DNA of 64,000 bases from Megalopta genalis (Eukaryota; Arthropoda; Insecta; Hymenoptera; Halictidae). Location: the NCBI RefSeq assembly GCF_051020955.1, contig NW_027476202.1, positions 248,001 through 312,000 of the forward strand. The letters run 5' to 3'. The translations under genes were made by a program, and so were the position numbers. Positions 41,131 through 54,111 of this stretch are shown in pieces. The notes under the pieces are model-generated. The model searched no databases. It saw nothing but the letters and a program-made list of their open reading frames with translations, and had not been told where the DNA came from. Each line of letters opens with the position of its first letter. The stretch's first letter is position 1.

Positions 41131-43140
41131 ACAAACGAGTTAGCTTTACATCCATGCAGAACACATGATTTAGCTCTCAATCAATGCGAAGTAGGAGGCA
41201 TAGCTACGAATCCATGCGAAACAAATGGTTTAGCTTCTAATACTTGTGATGTACATGATTTAGCTTCCACTGCATGCGAAACGAACAAGTTGGCTTCAAA
41301 TCCATGCGAACCACATGATTTAGCTTCAAATTCATGCGAAGTAGAAGGCTTAGCTTCAAATCCATACGAATCAAATGGTTTAGCTGCAAATACTTGTGAT
41401 ATACATGATTTATCTTCAACTGCATGCGAAACAAAAGAGTTAGCTTTAAATCCATGCGGAACACATGATTTAGCTCCAAATCAATGCGAAGTTGGAGGCA
41501 TAGCTTCAAATCCATGCCAAACAAACGGTTTAGAATCAAATACTTGTGATATACATGGTTTAGCTTCAACTGCATGCGAAACAAACGAGTTAGCTTTAAA
41601 TCCATGCGGAACACATGATTTAGCTCCAAATCAATGCGAAGTAGGAGGCATAGCTTCAAATCCATGTCAAACAAACGGTTTAGCATCAAATACTTGTGAT
41701 ATACATGGTTTAGCTTCAACTGCATGCGAAACAAACGAGTTAGTTTCAACTGCGTGCGAAACACATGATTTAGCTTCAAATTCATTCGAAACACATGGTT
41801 TTGATTAATATTCATGCGAAACAAATGGTTCAGCTTCAAACACCTGCGATATACATGATTTAGCTTCCACTGTATACGAAACAAATGGTTCAGCTTCAAA
41901 TACTTGTGATATACATGATTTAGCTTCAACTGCATCCGAAACAAACGAGTTATCTTCAAATCAATGCGAAGTAGAAGGCTTAGCTTCAAATCCATGCGAA
42001 TCAAACGGTTAAACTTCAAATACTTGTGATATACTTGATTTAGATTCAAGTGCGTGCGAATCAAACGAGTTAGCTTCAAATCCAAGCGAAACACATGATT
42101 TATCTTCAAATCAATGCGAGGTAGAAGGCTTAGCTTCAAACCCATGCGAATCAAACGGTTTAGCTTCAAATACTTGTGATATACTTGATTTATATTCAAG
42201 TGCATGCGAAACAAACGAGTTAGCTTCAAATCCAAGCGAAACACATGATTTACCTTCAAATCAATGCGAAGTAGAAGGCATAGCTTCAAATCCATTGGGA
42301 TAAAATGGTTTAGCTTCAAATACTTGTGATATACATGATTTAGCTTCAACAGCTTGCGAAACAAACGAGTTAGCTTCAAATCCGTGCGAAACACATGATT
42401 TAGCTTCAAATCAATGCGAAGTAGAAGGGTTATCTTCGATTCCATGCGAAACAAATAGTTTAGCTTCAAACACTTGTGACATACATGATTTAGCTTCAAC
42501 TGCATGCGAAACAATCGAGTTAGCTTTAAATCCATGCGAAACACATGATTTAACTCCAAATCAATGCGAAGTAGAAGGCATAGCTTCAAATCCATGGGAA
42601 TCAAATGGTTTAGCTTCAAATACTTGTGATATACATGATTTAGCTTCAACAGCATGCGAGACAAACGAGTTAGTTTCAAATCCATGCGAAACAAATGGTT
42701 TAGCTTCAAATAAATGCGAAGTAGAAGGCTTAGATTCAAATACATGGGAAACAAATGATATATGTTCAGATTATTGCGGTATAAGTGATTTAGCTAGAAA
42801 TGCAGGCGAAACAAACGAGTTAGCTTCTAATCCATACTGAACACATGATTTAGCTTCAAATCAATTCAAAGTAGATGGCTTTGCTTCAAATCCATGCGAA
42901 ATAAATGAGTTACCTTCAAATACTTGCGATAAACAAGATTTAGCTTCAGCTGCATGGGTAACAAACGAGTTAGCATCAAATCCAAGCGAAACACATGATT
43001 TAGGTTCAAATCAATTCGATGTAGGTGGTTTAGCTTCAAGTCCAAGGGAAACACATGATTTAGCTTCAAATCAATGCGAAGTAGGAGGCTTATCTTAGAA
43101 TCCATGCGAAACAAATGGTTTAGCTTCAAACACTTGTGAT
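41131..43140. repeat. 2-kb block, copy 2 of 3
   Basis: This is the second copy of the block at 38,791-40,800. It differs at scattered single bases and parts from copy 1 at about 43,140, where the next D tail is ATACATGACATAGC instead of ATACATGATTTAGC. Confidence 0.87.
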
Positions 43141-43380
43141 ATACATGACATAGCTTCAACTGCATGCGAAACAAAAGAGTTAGCTTTAAATCCATGCGGA
43201 ACACATGATTTAGCTCCAAATCAATGCGAAGTAGGAGGCATAGCTTCAAATCCATGCCAAACAAACGGTTTAGAATCAAATCCTTGTGATATACATGGTT
43301 TAGCTTCAACTGCATGCGAAACAAACGAGTTAGCTTTAAATCCATGCGGAACACATGATTTAGCTCCAAATCAATGCGAA

Positions 43381-44365
43381 GTAGAAGGCATAGCTTCAAA
43401 TCCATGGGAATCAAATGGTTTATTTTCAAATACTTGTGATATGCATGACTTATCTTCAACTGCATGCGAAACAAACGAGTTAGTTTCAAATCCATGCGAA
43501 ACACATGCTTTAAATTCAAATCAATGCAAACTAGAAGGGTTATCATCAAATCCGTGCGAATCAAATGGTTTAGCTTCAAACACTTGTGATATACATGATT
43601 TAGCTTCAAATGCATGCGAAACATTCGAGTTAGCTTTAAATCCACGCGAAACACATGATTTAGCTCCAAATCAATGCGAAGTAGAAGGCATAGCTTCAAA
43701 TCCATGGGAATCAAATGGTTTATTTTCAAATACTTGTGATATTCATGACTTAGCTTCAAATGCATGTGAAACAAACGAGTTAGCTTCAAATCCAAGCGAA
43801 ACACATGATTTATCTTCAAATCAATGCGAAGTAGAAGGCTTAGCTTCAAGTCCCTGCGAAACAAGTGGTTCAGCTTCAAATACTTGTGATATACATGATT
43901 TAGCTTCAACAGCATGCGAAACTACCGAGTTAGCTTCAAATCCATGCTAAACACATGATTTAGCTTCAAACCAATGCGAAGTAGAAGGGTTATCTTCGAA
44001 TCCATGCGAATCAAATGGTTTAGCTTCAAACACTTGTGATATACATGATTTAGATTCAACTGCATGCGAAACAAACGATTTAGCTTTAAATCCATGCGAA
44101 ACACACGATTTAGCTTTAAATCCATGCGAAACACACGATTTAGCTCCAAATCAATGCGAAGTAGAAGGCATAGCTTCAAATCCATGGGAATCAAATTGTT
44201 TAGATTCAAATACTTGTGATGTACATTATTTAGCTTCAACAGCATGCGAAACAAACGAGTTAGCTTCAAATCCATGCGAAACACATGATTTAGCTTCAAA
44301 CCAATGCGAAGTAGAAGGGTTATCTTCGAATCCATGCGAATCAAATGGTTTAGCTTCAAATACTT
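43381..44365. repeat. Duplicated block, copy 2 (partner at 36,121-37,075)
   Basis: This is the partner of 36,121-37,075. At 44,081-44,140 an A monomer with the rare tail ACACACGAT occurs twice in a row, where copy 1 has it once. This is a clear one-monomer duplication. Confidence 0.87.
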
Positions 44366-45180
44366 GTGATATACATGGTTTAGCTTCAACTGCATGCGAA
44401 ACAAACGAGTTAGCTTTAAATCCATGCGGAACACATGATTTAGCTCCAAATCAATGCGAAGTAGGAGGCATAGCTTCAAATCCATGTCAAACAAACGGTT
44501 TAGCATCAAATACTTGTGATATACATGGTTTAGCTTCAACTGCATGCGAAACAAACGAGTTAGTTTCAACTGCGTGCGAAACACATGATTTAGCTTCAAA
44601 TTCATTCGAAACACATGGTTTTGATTAATATTCATGCGAAACAAATGGTTCAGCTTCAAACACCTGCGATATACATGATTTAGCTTCCACTGTATACGAA
44701 ACAAATGGTTCAGCTTCAAATACTTGTGATATACATGATTTAGCTTCAACTGCATCCGAAACAAACGAGTTATCTTCAAATCAATGCGAAGTAGAAGGCT
44801 TAGCTTCAAATCCATGCGAATCAAACGGTTAAACTTCAAATACTTGTGATATACTTGATTTAGATTCAAGTGCGTGCGAAACAAACGAGTTAGCTTCAAA
44901 TCCAAGCGAAACACATGATTTATCTTCAAATCAATGCGAGGTAGAAGGCTTAGCTTCAAACCCATGCGAATCAAACGGTTTAGCTTCAAATACTTGTGAT
45001 ATACTTGATTTATATTCAAGTGCACGCGAAACAAACGAGTTAGCTTCAAATCCAAGCGAAACACATGATTTACCTTCAAATCAATGCGAAGTAGAAGGCA
45101 TAGCTTCAAATCCATTGGGATAAAATGGTTTAGCTTCAAATACTTGTGATATACATGATTTAGCTTCAACAGCTTGCGAA

Positions 45181-47190
45181 ACAAACGAGTTAGCTTTACA
45201 TCCATGCAGCACACATGATTTAGCTCTCAATCAATGCGAAGTAGGAGGCATAGCTACGAATCCATGCGAAACAAATGGTTTAGCTTCTAATACTTGTGAT
45301 GTACATGATTTAGCTTCCACTGCATGCGAAACGAACAAGTTGGCTTCAAATCCATGCGAACCACATGATTTAGCTTCAAATTCATGCGAAGTAGAAGGCT
45401 TAGCTTCAAATCCATACGAATCAAATGGTTTAGCTGCAAATACTTGTGATATACATGATTTATCTTCAACTGCATGCGAAACAAAAGAGTTAGCTTTAAA
45501 TCCATGCGGAACACATGATTTAGCTCCAAATCAATGCGAAGTAGGAGGCATAGCTTCAAATCCATGCCAAACAAACGGTTTAGAATCAAATACTTGTGAT
45601 ATACATGGTTTAGCTTCAACTGCATGCGAAACAAACGAGTTAGCTTTAAATCCATGCGGAACACATGATTTAGCTACAAATCAATGCGAAGTAGGAGGCA
45701 TAGCTTCAAATCCATGTCAAACAAACGGTTTAGCATCAAATACTTGTGATATACATGGTTTAGCTTCAACTGCATGCGAAACAAACGAGTTAGTTTCAAC
45801 TGCGTGCGAAACACATGATTTAGCTTCAAATTCATTCGAAACACATGGTTTTGATTAATATTCATGCGAAACAAATGGTTCAGCTTCAAACACCTGCGAT
45901 ATACATGATTTAGCTTCCACTGTATACGAAACAAATGGTTCAGCTTCAAATACTTGTGATATACATGATTTAGCTTCAACTGCATCCGAAACAAACGAGT
46001 TATCTTCAAATCAATGCGAAGTAGAAGGCTTAGCTTCAAATCCATGCGAATCAAACGGTTAAACTTCAAATACTTGTGATATACTTGATTTAGATTCAAG
46101 TGCGTGCGAAACAAACGAGTTTGCTTCAAATCCAAGCGAAACACATGATTTATCTTCAAATCAATGCGAGGTAGAAGGCTTAGCTTCAAACCCATGCGAA
46201 TCAAACGGTTTAGCTTCAAATGCTTGTGATATACTTGATTTATATTCAAGTGCACGCGAAACAAACGAGTTAGCTTCAAATCCAAGCGAAACACATGATT
46301 TACCTTCAAATCAATGCGAAGTAGAAGGCATAGCTTCAAATCCATTGGGATAAAATGGTTTAGCTTCAAATACTTGTGATATACATGATTTAGCTTCAAC
46401 AGCTTGCGAAACAAACGAGTTAGCTTCAAATCCGTGCGAAACACATGATTTAGCTTCAAATCAATGCGAAGTAGAAGGGTTATCTTCGATTCCATGCGAA
46501 ACAAATAGTTTAGCTTCAAACACTTGTGATATACATGATTTAGCTTCAACTGCATGCGAAACAATCGAGTTAGCTTTAAATCCATGCGAAACACATGATT
46601 TAACTCCAAATCAATGCGAAGTAGAAGGCATAGCTTCAAATCCATGGGAATCAAATGGTTTAGCTTCAAATACTTGTGATATACATGATTTAGCTTCAAC
46701 AGCATGCGAGACAAACGAGTTAGTTTCAAATCCATGCGAAACAAATGGTTTAGCTTCAAATAAATGCGAAGTAGAAGGCTTAGATTCAAATACATGAGAA
46801 ACAAATGATATATGTTCAGATTATTGCGGTATAAGTGATTTAGCTAGAAATGCAGGCGAAACAAACGAGTTAGCTTCCAATCCATATTGAACACATGATT
46901 TAGCTTCAAATCAATTCAAAGTAGATGGCTTTGCTTCAAATCCATGCGAAATAAATGAGTTAACTTCAAATACTTGCGATAAACAAGATTTAGCTTCAGC
47001 TGCATGGATAACAAACGAGTTAGCATCAAATCCAAGCGAAACACATGATTTAGGTTCAAATCAATTCGATGTAGGTGGTTTAGCTTCAAGTCCAAGGGAA
47101 ACACATGATTTAGCTTCAAATCAATGCGAAGTAGGAGGCTTATCTTAGAATCCATGCGAAACAAATGGTTTAGCTTCAAACACTTGTGAT
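45181..47190. repeat. 2-kb block, copy 3 of 3
   Basis: This is the third copy, 4,050 bp after copy 2. It shares the ACATGAGAAAC form with copy 1 and the CTTATCTTAGAATCC form with copy 2. Copies 1-3 therefore do not follow a simple duplication tree and probably exchanged sequence. Confidence 0.85.
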
Positions 47191-48844
47191 ATACATGACT
47201 TAGCTTCAACTGCATGCGAAACAAAAGAGTTAGCTTTAAATCCATGCGGAACACATGATTTAGCTCCAAATCAATGCGAAGTAGGAGGCATAGCTTCAAA
47301 TCCATGCCAAACAAACGGTTTAGAATCAAATCCTTGTGATATACATGGTTTAGCTTCAACTGCATGCGAAACAAACGAGTTAGCTTTAAATCCATGCGGA
47401 ACACATGATTTAGCTCCAAATCAATGCGAAGTAGGAGGCATAGCTTCAAATCCATGTCAAACAAACGGTTTAGCATCAAATACTTGTGATATACATGGTT
47501 TAGCTTCAACTGCATGCGAAACAAACGAGTTAGTTTCAACTGCGTGCGAAACACATGATTTAGCTTCAAATTCATTCGAAACACATGGTTTTGATTAATA
47601 TTCATGCGAAACAAATGGTTCAGCTTCAAACACCTGCGATATACATGATTTAGCTTCCACTGTATACGAAACAAATGGTTCAGCTTGAAATACTTGTGAT
47701 ATACATGATTTAGCTTCAACTGCATGCGAAACAAACGAGTTATCTTCAAATCAATGCGAAGTAGAAGGCTTAGCTTCAAATCCATGCGAATCAAACGGTT
47801 AAACTTCAAATACTTGTGATATACTTGATTTAGATTCAAGTGCGTGCGAAACAAACGAGTTAGCTTCAAATCCAAGCGAAACACATGATTTATCTTCAAA
47901 TCACTGCGAGGTAGAAGGCTTAGTTTCAAACCCATGCGAATCAAACGGTTTAGCTTCAAATACTTGTGATATACTTGATTTATATTCAAGTGCATGCGAA
48001 ACAAACGAGATAGATTCAAATCCATGCGAAACATATGATTTAACATCAAATCAATGCGAAGTAGAAGGCATAGCTTCAAATCCATGGGGATGAAATGGTT
48101 TGGCTTCAAACACTTGTGATATACATGATTTAGCTTCAACAGCATGCGAAACAAACGAGTTAGCTTCAAATCCATGCGAAACACATGATTTAGCTTCAAA
48201 TCAATGCGAAGTAGAAGGGTTATCTTCGAATCCATGCGAAACAAATGGTTTAGCTTCAAACACTTGTGATATACATGATTTAGCTTCAACTGCATGCGAA
48301 ACAAACGAGTTAGCTTTAAATCCATGCGAAACACATGATTAAACTCCAAATCAATGCGAAGTAGAAGGCATAGCTTCAAATCCATGGGAATCAAATGGTT
48401 TAGCTGCAAATACTTGTGATATACATGATTTAGCTTCAACAGCATGCGAAACAAACGAGTTAGCTTCAAATCCATGCGAAACACATGATTTAGCTTCAAA
48501 TCAATGCGAAGTAGAAGGGTTATCTTCGAATCCATGCGAAACAAATGGTTTAGCTTCAAACACTTGTGATATACATGATTTAGCTTCAACTGCATGCGAA
48601 ACAAACGAGTTAGCTTTAAATCCATGCGAAACACATGATTTAACTCCAAATCAATGCGAAGTTGAAGGCATAGCTTCAAATCCATGGGAATCAAATGGTT
48701 TAGCTGCAAATACTTGTGATATACATGATTTAGCTTCAACAGCATGCGAAACAAACGAGTTAGCTTCAAATCCATGCGAAACAAATGGTTTAGCTTCAAG
48801 TAAATGCGAAGTAGAAGGCTTAGATTCAAATACATGAGAAACAA
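46916..48844 (-). other. Open frame of 642 codons within the array, probably not a gene
   Basis: This frame lies exactly between two copies of the marker segment, which supply its start-side and end-side stops. Seven other minus-strand frames in region III end at marker copies in the same way (for example 41,237-42,754, 54,853-56,403 and 56,893-58,593). This shows that frame length here is set by marker spacing rather than by a gene boundary. Confidence 0.55.
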
Positions 48845-48955
48845 ATGATATATGTTCAGATTATTGCGGTATAAGTGATTTAGCTAGAAATGCAGGCGAA
48901 ACAAACGAGTTATCTTCTAATCCATACTGAACACATGATTTAGCTTCAAATCAAT

Positions 48956-51109
48956 TCAAAGTAGATGGCTTTGCTTCAAATCCATGCGAAATAAATGAGT
49001 TACCTTCAAATACTTGCGATAAACAAGATTTAGCTTCAGCTGCATGGGTAACAGACGAGTTAGCATCAAAACCAAGCGAAACACATGATTTAGGTTCAAA
49101 TCAATTCGATGTAGGTGGTTTAGCTTCAAGTCCAAGGGAAACACATGATTTAGCTTCAAATCAATGCGAAGTAGGAGGCTTATCTTCGAATCCACGCGAA
49201 ACAAATGGTTTAGCTTCAAACACTTGTGATATACATGATTTAGCTTCAACTGCATGCGAAACAAACGAGTTAGCTTCAAATCCAAGCGAAACACATGATT
49301 TATCTTCAAATCACTGCGAGGTAGAAGGCTTAGCTTCAAACCCATGCGAATCAAACGGTTTAGCTTCAAATACTTGTGATATACTTGATTTATATTCAAG
49401 TGCATGCGAAACAAACGAGATAGATTCAAATCCATGCGAAACATATGATTTAACATCAAATCAATGCGAAGTAGAAGGCATAGCTTCAAATCCATGGGGA
49501 TGAAATGGTTTAGCTTCAAATACTTGTGATATACATGATTTAGCTTCAACAGCATGCGAAACAAACGAGTTGGCTTCAAATCCATGCGAACCACATAATT
49601 TAGCTTCAAATTCATGCGAAGTAGAAGGCTTAGCTTCAAATCCATACGAATCAAATGGTTTAGCTGCAAATACTTGTGATATACATGATTTATCTTCAAC
49701 TGCATGCGAATCAAACGAGTTAGCATCAAATCCAAGCGAAACACATGATTTAGGTTCAAATCAATTCGATGTAGGTGGTTTAGCTTCAAGTCCAAGGGAA
49801 ACACATGATTTAGCTTCAAATCAATGCGAAGTAGGAGGCTTATCTTAGAATCCATGCGAAACAAATGGTTTAGCTTCAAACACTTGTGATATACATGACT
49901 TAGCTTCAACTGCATGCGAAACAAAAGAGTTAGCTTTAAATCCATGCGGAACACATGATTTAGCTCCAAATCAATGCGAAGTAGGAGGCATAGCTTCAAA
50001 TCCATGCCAAACAAACGGTTTAGAATCAAATACTTGTGATATACATGGTTTAGCTTCAACTGCATGCGAAACAAACGAGTTAGCTTTAAATCCATGCGGA
50101 ACACATGATTTAGCTCCAAATCAATGCGAAGTAGGAGGCATAGCTTCAAATCCATGTCAAACAAACGGTTTAGCATCAAATACTTGTGATATACATGGTT
50201 TAGCTTCAACTGCATGCGAAACAAACGAGTTAGTTTCAACTGCGTGCGAAACACATGATTTAGCTTCAAATTCATTCGAAACACATGGTTTTGATTAATA
50301 TTCATGCGAAACAAATGGTTCAGCTTCAAACACCTGCGATATACATGATTTAGCTTCCACTGTATACGAAACAAATGGTTCAGCTTCAAATACTTGTGAT
50401 ATACATGATTTAGCTTCAACTGCATGCGAAACAAACGAGTTATCTTCAAATCAATGCGAAGTAGAAGGCTTAGCTTCAAATCCATGCGAATCAAACGGTT
50501 AAACTTCAAATACTTGTGATATACTTGATTTAGATTCAAGTGCGTGCGAAACAAACGAGTTAGCTTCAAATCCAAGCGAAACACATGATTTATCTTCAAA
50601 TCACTGCGAGGTAGAAGGCTTAGTTTCAAACCCATGCGAATCAAACGGTTTAGCTTCAAATACTTGTGATATACTTGATTTATATTCAAGTGCATGCGAA
50701 ACAAACGAGATAGATTCAAATCCATGCGAAACATATGATTTAACATCAAATCAATGCGAAGTAGAAGGCATAGCTTCAAATCCATGGGGATGAAATGGTT
50801 TGGCTTCAAATACTTGTGATATACATGATTTAGCTTCAACAGCATGCGAAACAAACGAGTTAGCTTCAAATCCATGCGAAACACATGATTTAGCTTCAAA
50901 TCAATGCGAAGTAGAAGGGTTATCTTCGAATCCATGCGAAACAAATGGTTTAGCTTCAAACACTTGTGATATACATGATTTAGCTTCAACTGCATGCGAA
51001 ACAAACGAGTTAGCTTCAAATCCATGCGAAACACATGATTTAGCTTCAAATCAATGCGAAGTAGAAGGGTTATCTTCGAATCCATGCGAAACAAATGGTT
51101 TAGCTGCAA
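48956..51109 (-). other. Open frame of 717 codons within the array, probably not a gene
   Basis: This frame has the same decapeptide type as the one at 34,160-36,655. It is bounded on the right by a TAG from CACTAGTGAT at about 51,113 and on the left by the TGA in the marker segment (CTTTGAATT). It spans one full block, including the TTAATATTC variant pair, which reads FRMNINQNHVFRMNLKLN. It has no non-repeat sequence and no recognisable domain. Confidence 0.55.
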
Positions 51110-51160
51110 ACACTAGTGATATACATGACTTAGCTTCAACTGCATGCGAAATAAACGAGT
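50861..51160 (+). repeat. Reference example: two consecutive complete A-B-C-D-E pentamers
   Basis: This stretch shows the 150-bp period most cleanly. Monomers start at 50,861 (A), 50,891 (B), 50,921 (C), 50,951 (D) and 50,981 (E), then again at 51,011, 51,041, 51,071, 51,101 and 51,131. The two pentamers differ at only a few bases, while neighbouring monomers inside a pentamer differ at many of their last 18 positions. That contrast defines a higher-order repeat: copies 150 bp apart are far more alike than copies 30 bp apart. In the plus frame the pentamer reads LASNPCETHD, LASNQCEVEG, LSSNPCETNG, LASNTCDIHD, LASTACETNE. Confidence 0.95.
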
Positions 51161-54111
51161 TAGCTTCAATCCATGCGAAAGTCATGATTTAGCTTCAAAT
51201 CAATGCGATGTAGGAGGCTTATCTTCGAATCCATGCGAAACAAATGGTTTAGCTTCAAACACTTGTGATATACATGATTTAGCTTCAACTGCATGCGAAA
51301 CAAACGAGTTAGCTTCAAATCCAAGCGAAACACATGATTTATCTTCAAATCAATGCGAGGTAGAAGGCTTAGCTTCAAATCCATGCGAATCAAACGGTTT
51401 AGCTTCAAATACTTGTGATATACATGATTTAGCTTCAACTGCATAAGAAACAAACCAGTTAGCTATAAATCCATGCAAAACACATGATTTAACTCCAAAT
51501 CAATGCGAAGTAGAAGGCATAGCTTCAAATCCATGGGAATCAAATGGTTTAGCTGCAAATACTTGTGATATACATGATTTAGCTTCAACAGCATGCGAAA
51601 CAAACGAGTTAGCTTCAAATCCATGCGAAACAAATGGTTTAGCTTCAAGTAAATGCGAAGTAGAAGGCTTAGATTCAAATACATGAGAAACAAATGATAT
51701 ATGTTCAGATTATTGCGGTATAAGTGATTTAGCTAGAAATGCAGGCGAAACAAACGAGTTATCTTCTAATCCATACTGAACACATGATTTAGCTTCAAAT
51801 CAATTCAAAGTAGATGGCTTTGCTTCAAATCCATGCGAAATAAATGAGTTACCTTCAAATACTTGCGATAAACAAGATTTAGCTTCAGCTGCATGGGTAA
51901 CAAACGAGTTAGCATCAAAACCAAGCGAAACACATGATTTAGGTTCAAATCAATTCGATGTAGGTGGTTTAGCTTCAAGTCCAAGGGAAACACATGATTT
52001 AGCTTCAAATCAATGCGAAGTAGGAGGCTTATCTTCGAATCCACGCGAAACAAATGGTTTAGCTTCAAACACTTGTGATATACATGATTTAGCTTCAACT
52101 GCATGCGAAACAAACGAGTTAGCTTCAAATCCAAGCGAAACACATGATTTATCTTCAAATCACTGCGAGGTAGAAGGCTTAGCTTCAATCCCATGCGAAT
52201 CAAACGGTTTAGCTTCAAATACTTGTGATATACTTGATTTATATTCAAGTGCATGCGAAACAAACGAGATAGATTCAAATCCATGCGAAACATATGATTT
52301 AACATCAAATCAATGCGAAGTAGAAGGCATAGCTTCAAATCCATGGGGATGAAATGGTTTAGCTTCAAATACTTGTGATATACATGATTTAGCTTCAACA
52401 GCATGCGAAACAAACGAGTTAGCTTCAAATCCATGCGAAACACATGATTTAGCTTCAAATCAATGCGAAGTAGAAGGGTTATCTTCGAATCCATGCGAAA
52501 CAAATGGTTTAGCTTCAAACACTTGTCATATACATGATTTAGCTTCAACTGCATGCGAAACAAACGAGTTAGCTTTAAATCCATGCGAAACACATGATTT
52601 AACTCCAAATCAATGCGAAGTAGAAGGCATAGCTTCAAATCCATGGGAATCAAATGGTTTAGCTGCAAATACTTGTGATATACATGATTTAGCTTCAACA
52701 GCATGCGAAACAAACGAGTTAGCTTCAAATCCATGCGAAACAAATGGTTTAGCTTCAAGTAAATGCGAAGTAGAAGGCTTAGATTCAAATACATGAGAAA
52801 CAAATGATATATGTTCAGATTATTGCGGTATAAGTGATTTAGCTAGAAATGCAGGCGAAACAAACGAGTTAGCTTCTAATCCATACTGAACACATGATTT
52901 AGCTTCAAATCAATTCAAAGCAGATGGCTTTGCTTCAAATCCATGCGAAATAAATGAGTTACCTTCAAATACTTGCGATAAACAAGATTTAGCTTCACTT
53001 GCATGGGTAACAAACGAGTTAGCATCAAAACCAAGCGAAACACATGATTTAGGTTCAAATCAATTCGATATAGGTGGTTTAGCTTCAAGTCCAAGGGAAA
53101 CACATGAGTTAGCTTCAAATCAATGCGAAGTAGGAGGCTTATCTTCGAATCCACGCGAAACAAATGGTTTAGCTTCAAACACTTGTGATATACATGATTT
53201 AGCTTCAACTGCATGCGAAACAAACGAGTTAGCTTCAAATCCAAGCGAAACACATGATTTATCTTTAAATCAATGCGAGGTAGAAGGCTTAGCTTCAAAT
53301 CCATGCGAATCAAACGGTTTAGCTTCAAATACTTGTGATATACATGATTTAGCTTCAACTGCATAAGAAACAAACGAGTTAGCTTTAAATCCATGCGAAA
53401 CACATGATTTAACTCCAAATCAATGCGAAGTAGAAGGCATAGCTTCAAATCCATGGGAATCAAATGGTTTAGCTTCAAATAATTGTGATATACATGACTT
53501 AGCTTCAACTGCATGCGAAACAAACGAGTTAGCTTTAAATCCATGCAGAACACATGATATAGCTCTCAATCAATGCGAAGTAGGAGGCATAGCTACGAAT
53601 CCATGCGAAACAAATGGTTTAGCTTCAAATACTTGTGATGTACATGATTTAGCTTCCACTGCATGCGAAACGAACAAGTTGGCTTCAAATCCATGCGAAC
53701 CACATAATTTAGCTTCAAATTCATGCGAAGTAGAAGGCTTAGCTTCAAATCCATACGAATCAAACGGTTTAGCTTCAAATACTTATGACATACTTGATTT
53801 ATATTCAAGTGCATGCGAAACAAACGAGTTAGCTTCAAATCCAAGCGAAACACATGATTTACCTTCAAATCAATGCGAAGTAGAAGGCATAGCTTCAAAT
53901 CCATTCGGATAAAATGGTTTAGCTTCAAATACTTGTGATATACATGATTTAGCTTCAACAGCTTGCGAAACAAACGAGTTAGCTTCAAATCCGTGCGAAA
54001 CACATGATTTAGCTTCAAATCAATGCGAAGTAGAAGGGTTATCTTCGATTCCATGCGAAACAAATAGTTTAGCTTCAAACACTTGTGATATACATGATTT
54101 AGCTTCAACTG

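Noticed and set aside
48161..48310. CENP-B box on the minus strand (TTCGCATGGATTTGAAG)
   Set aside because: Only the TTCG start fits the known box; the required A at the ninth position and the CGGG end are absent in all classes.
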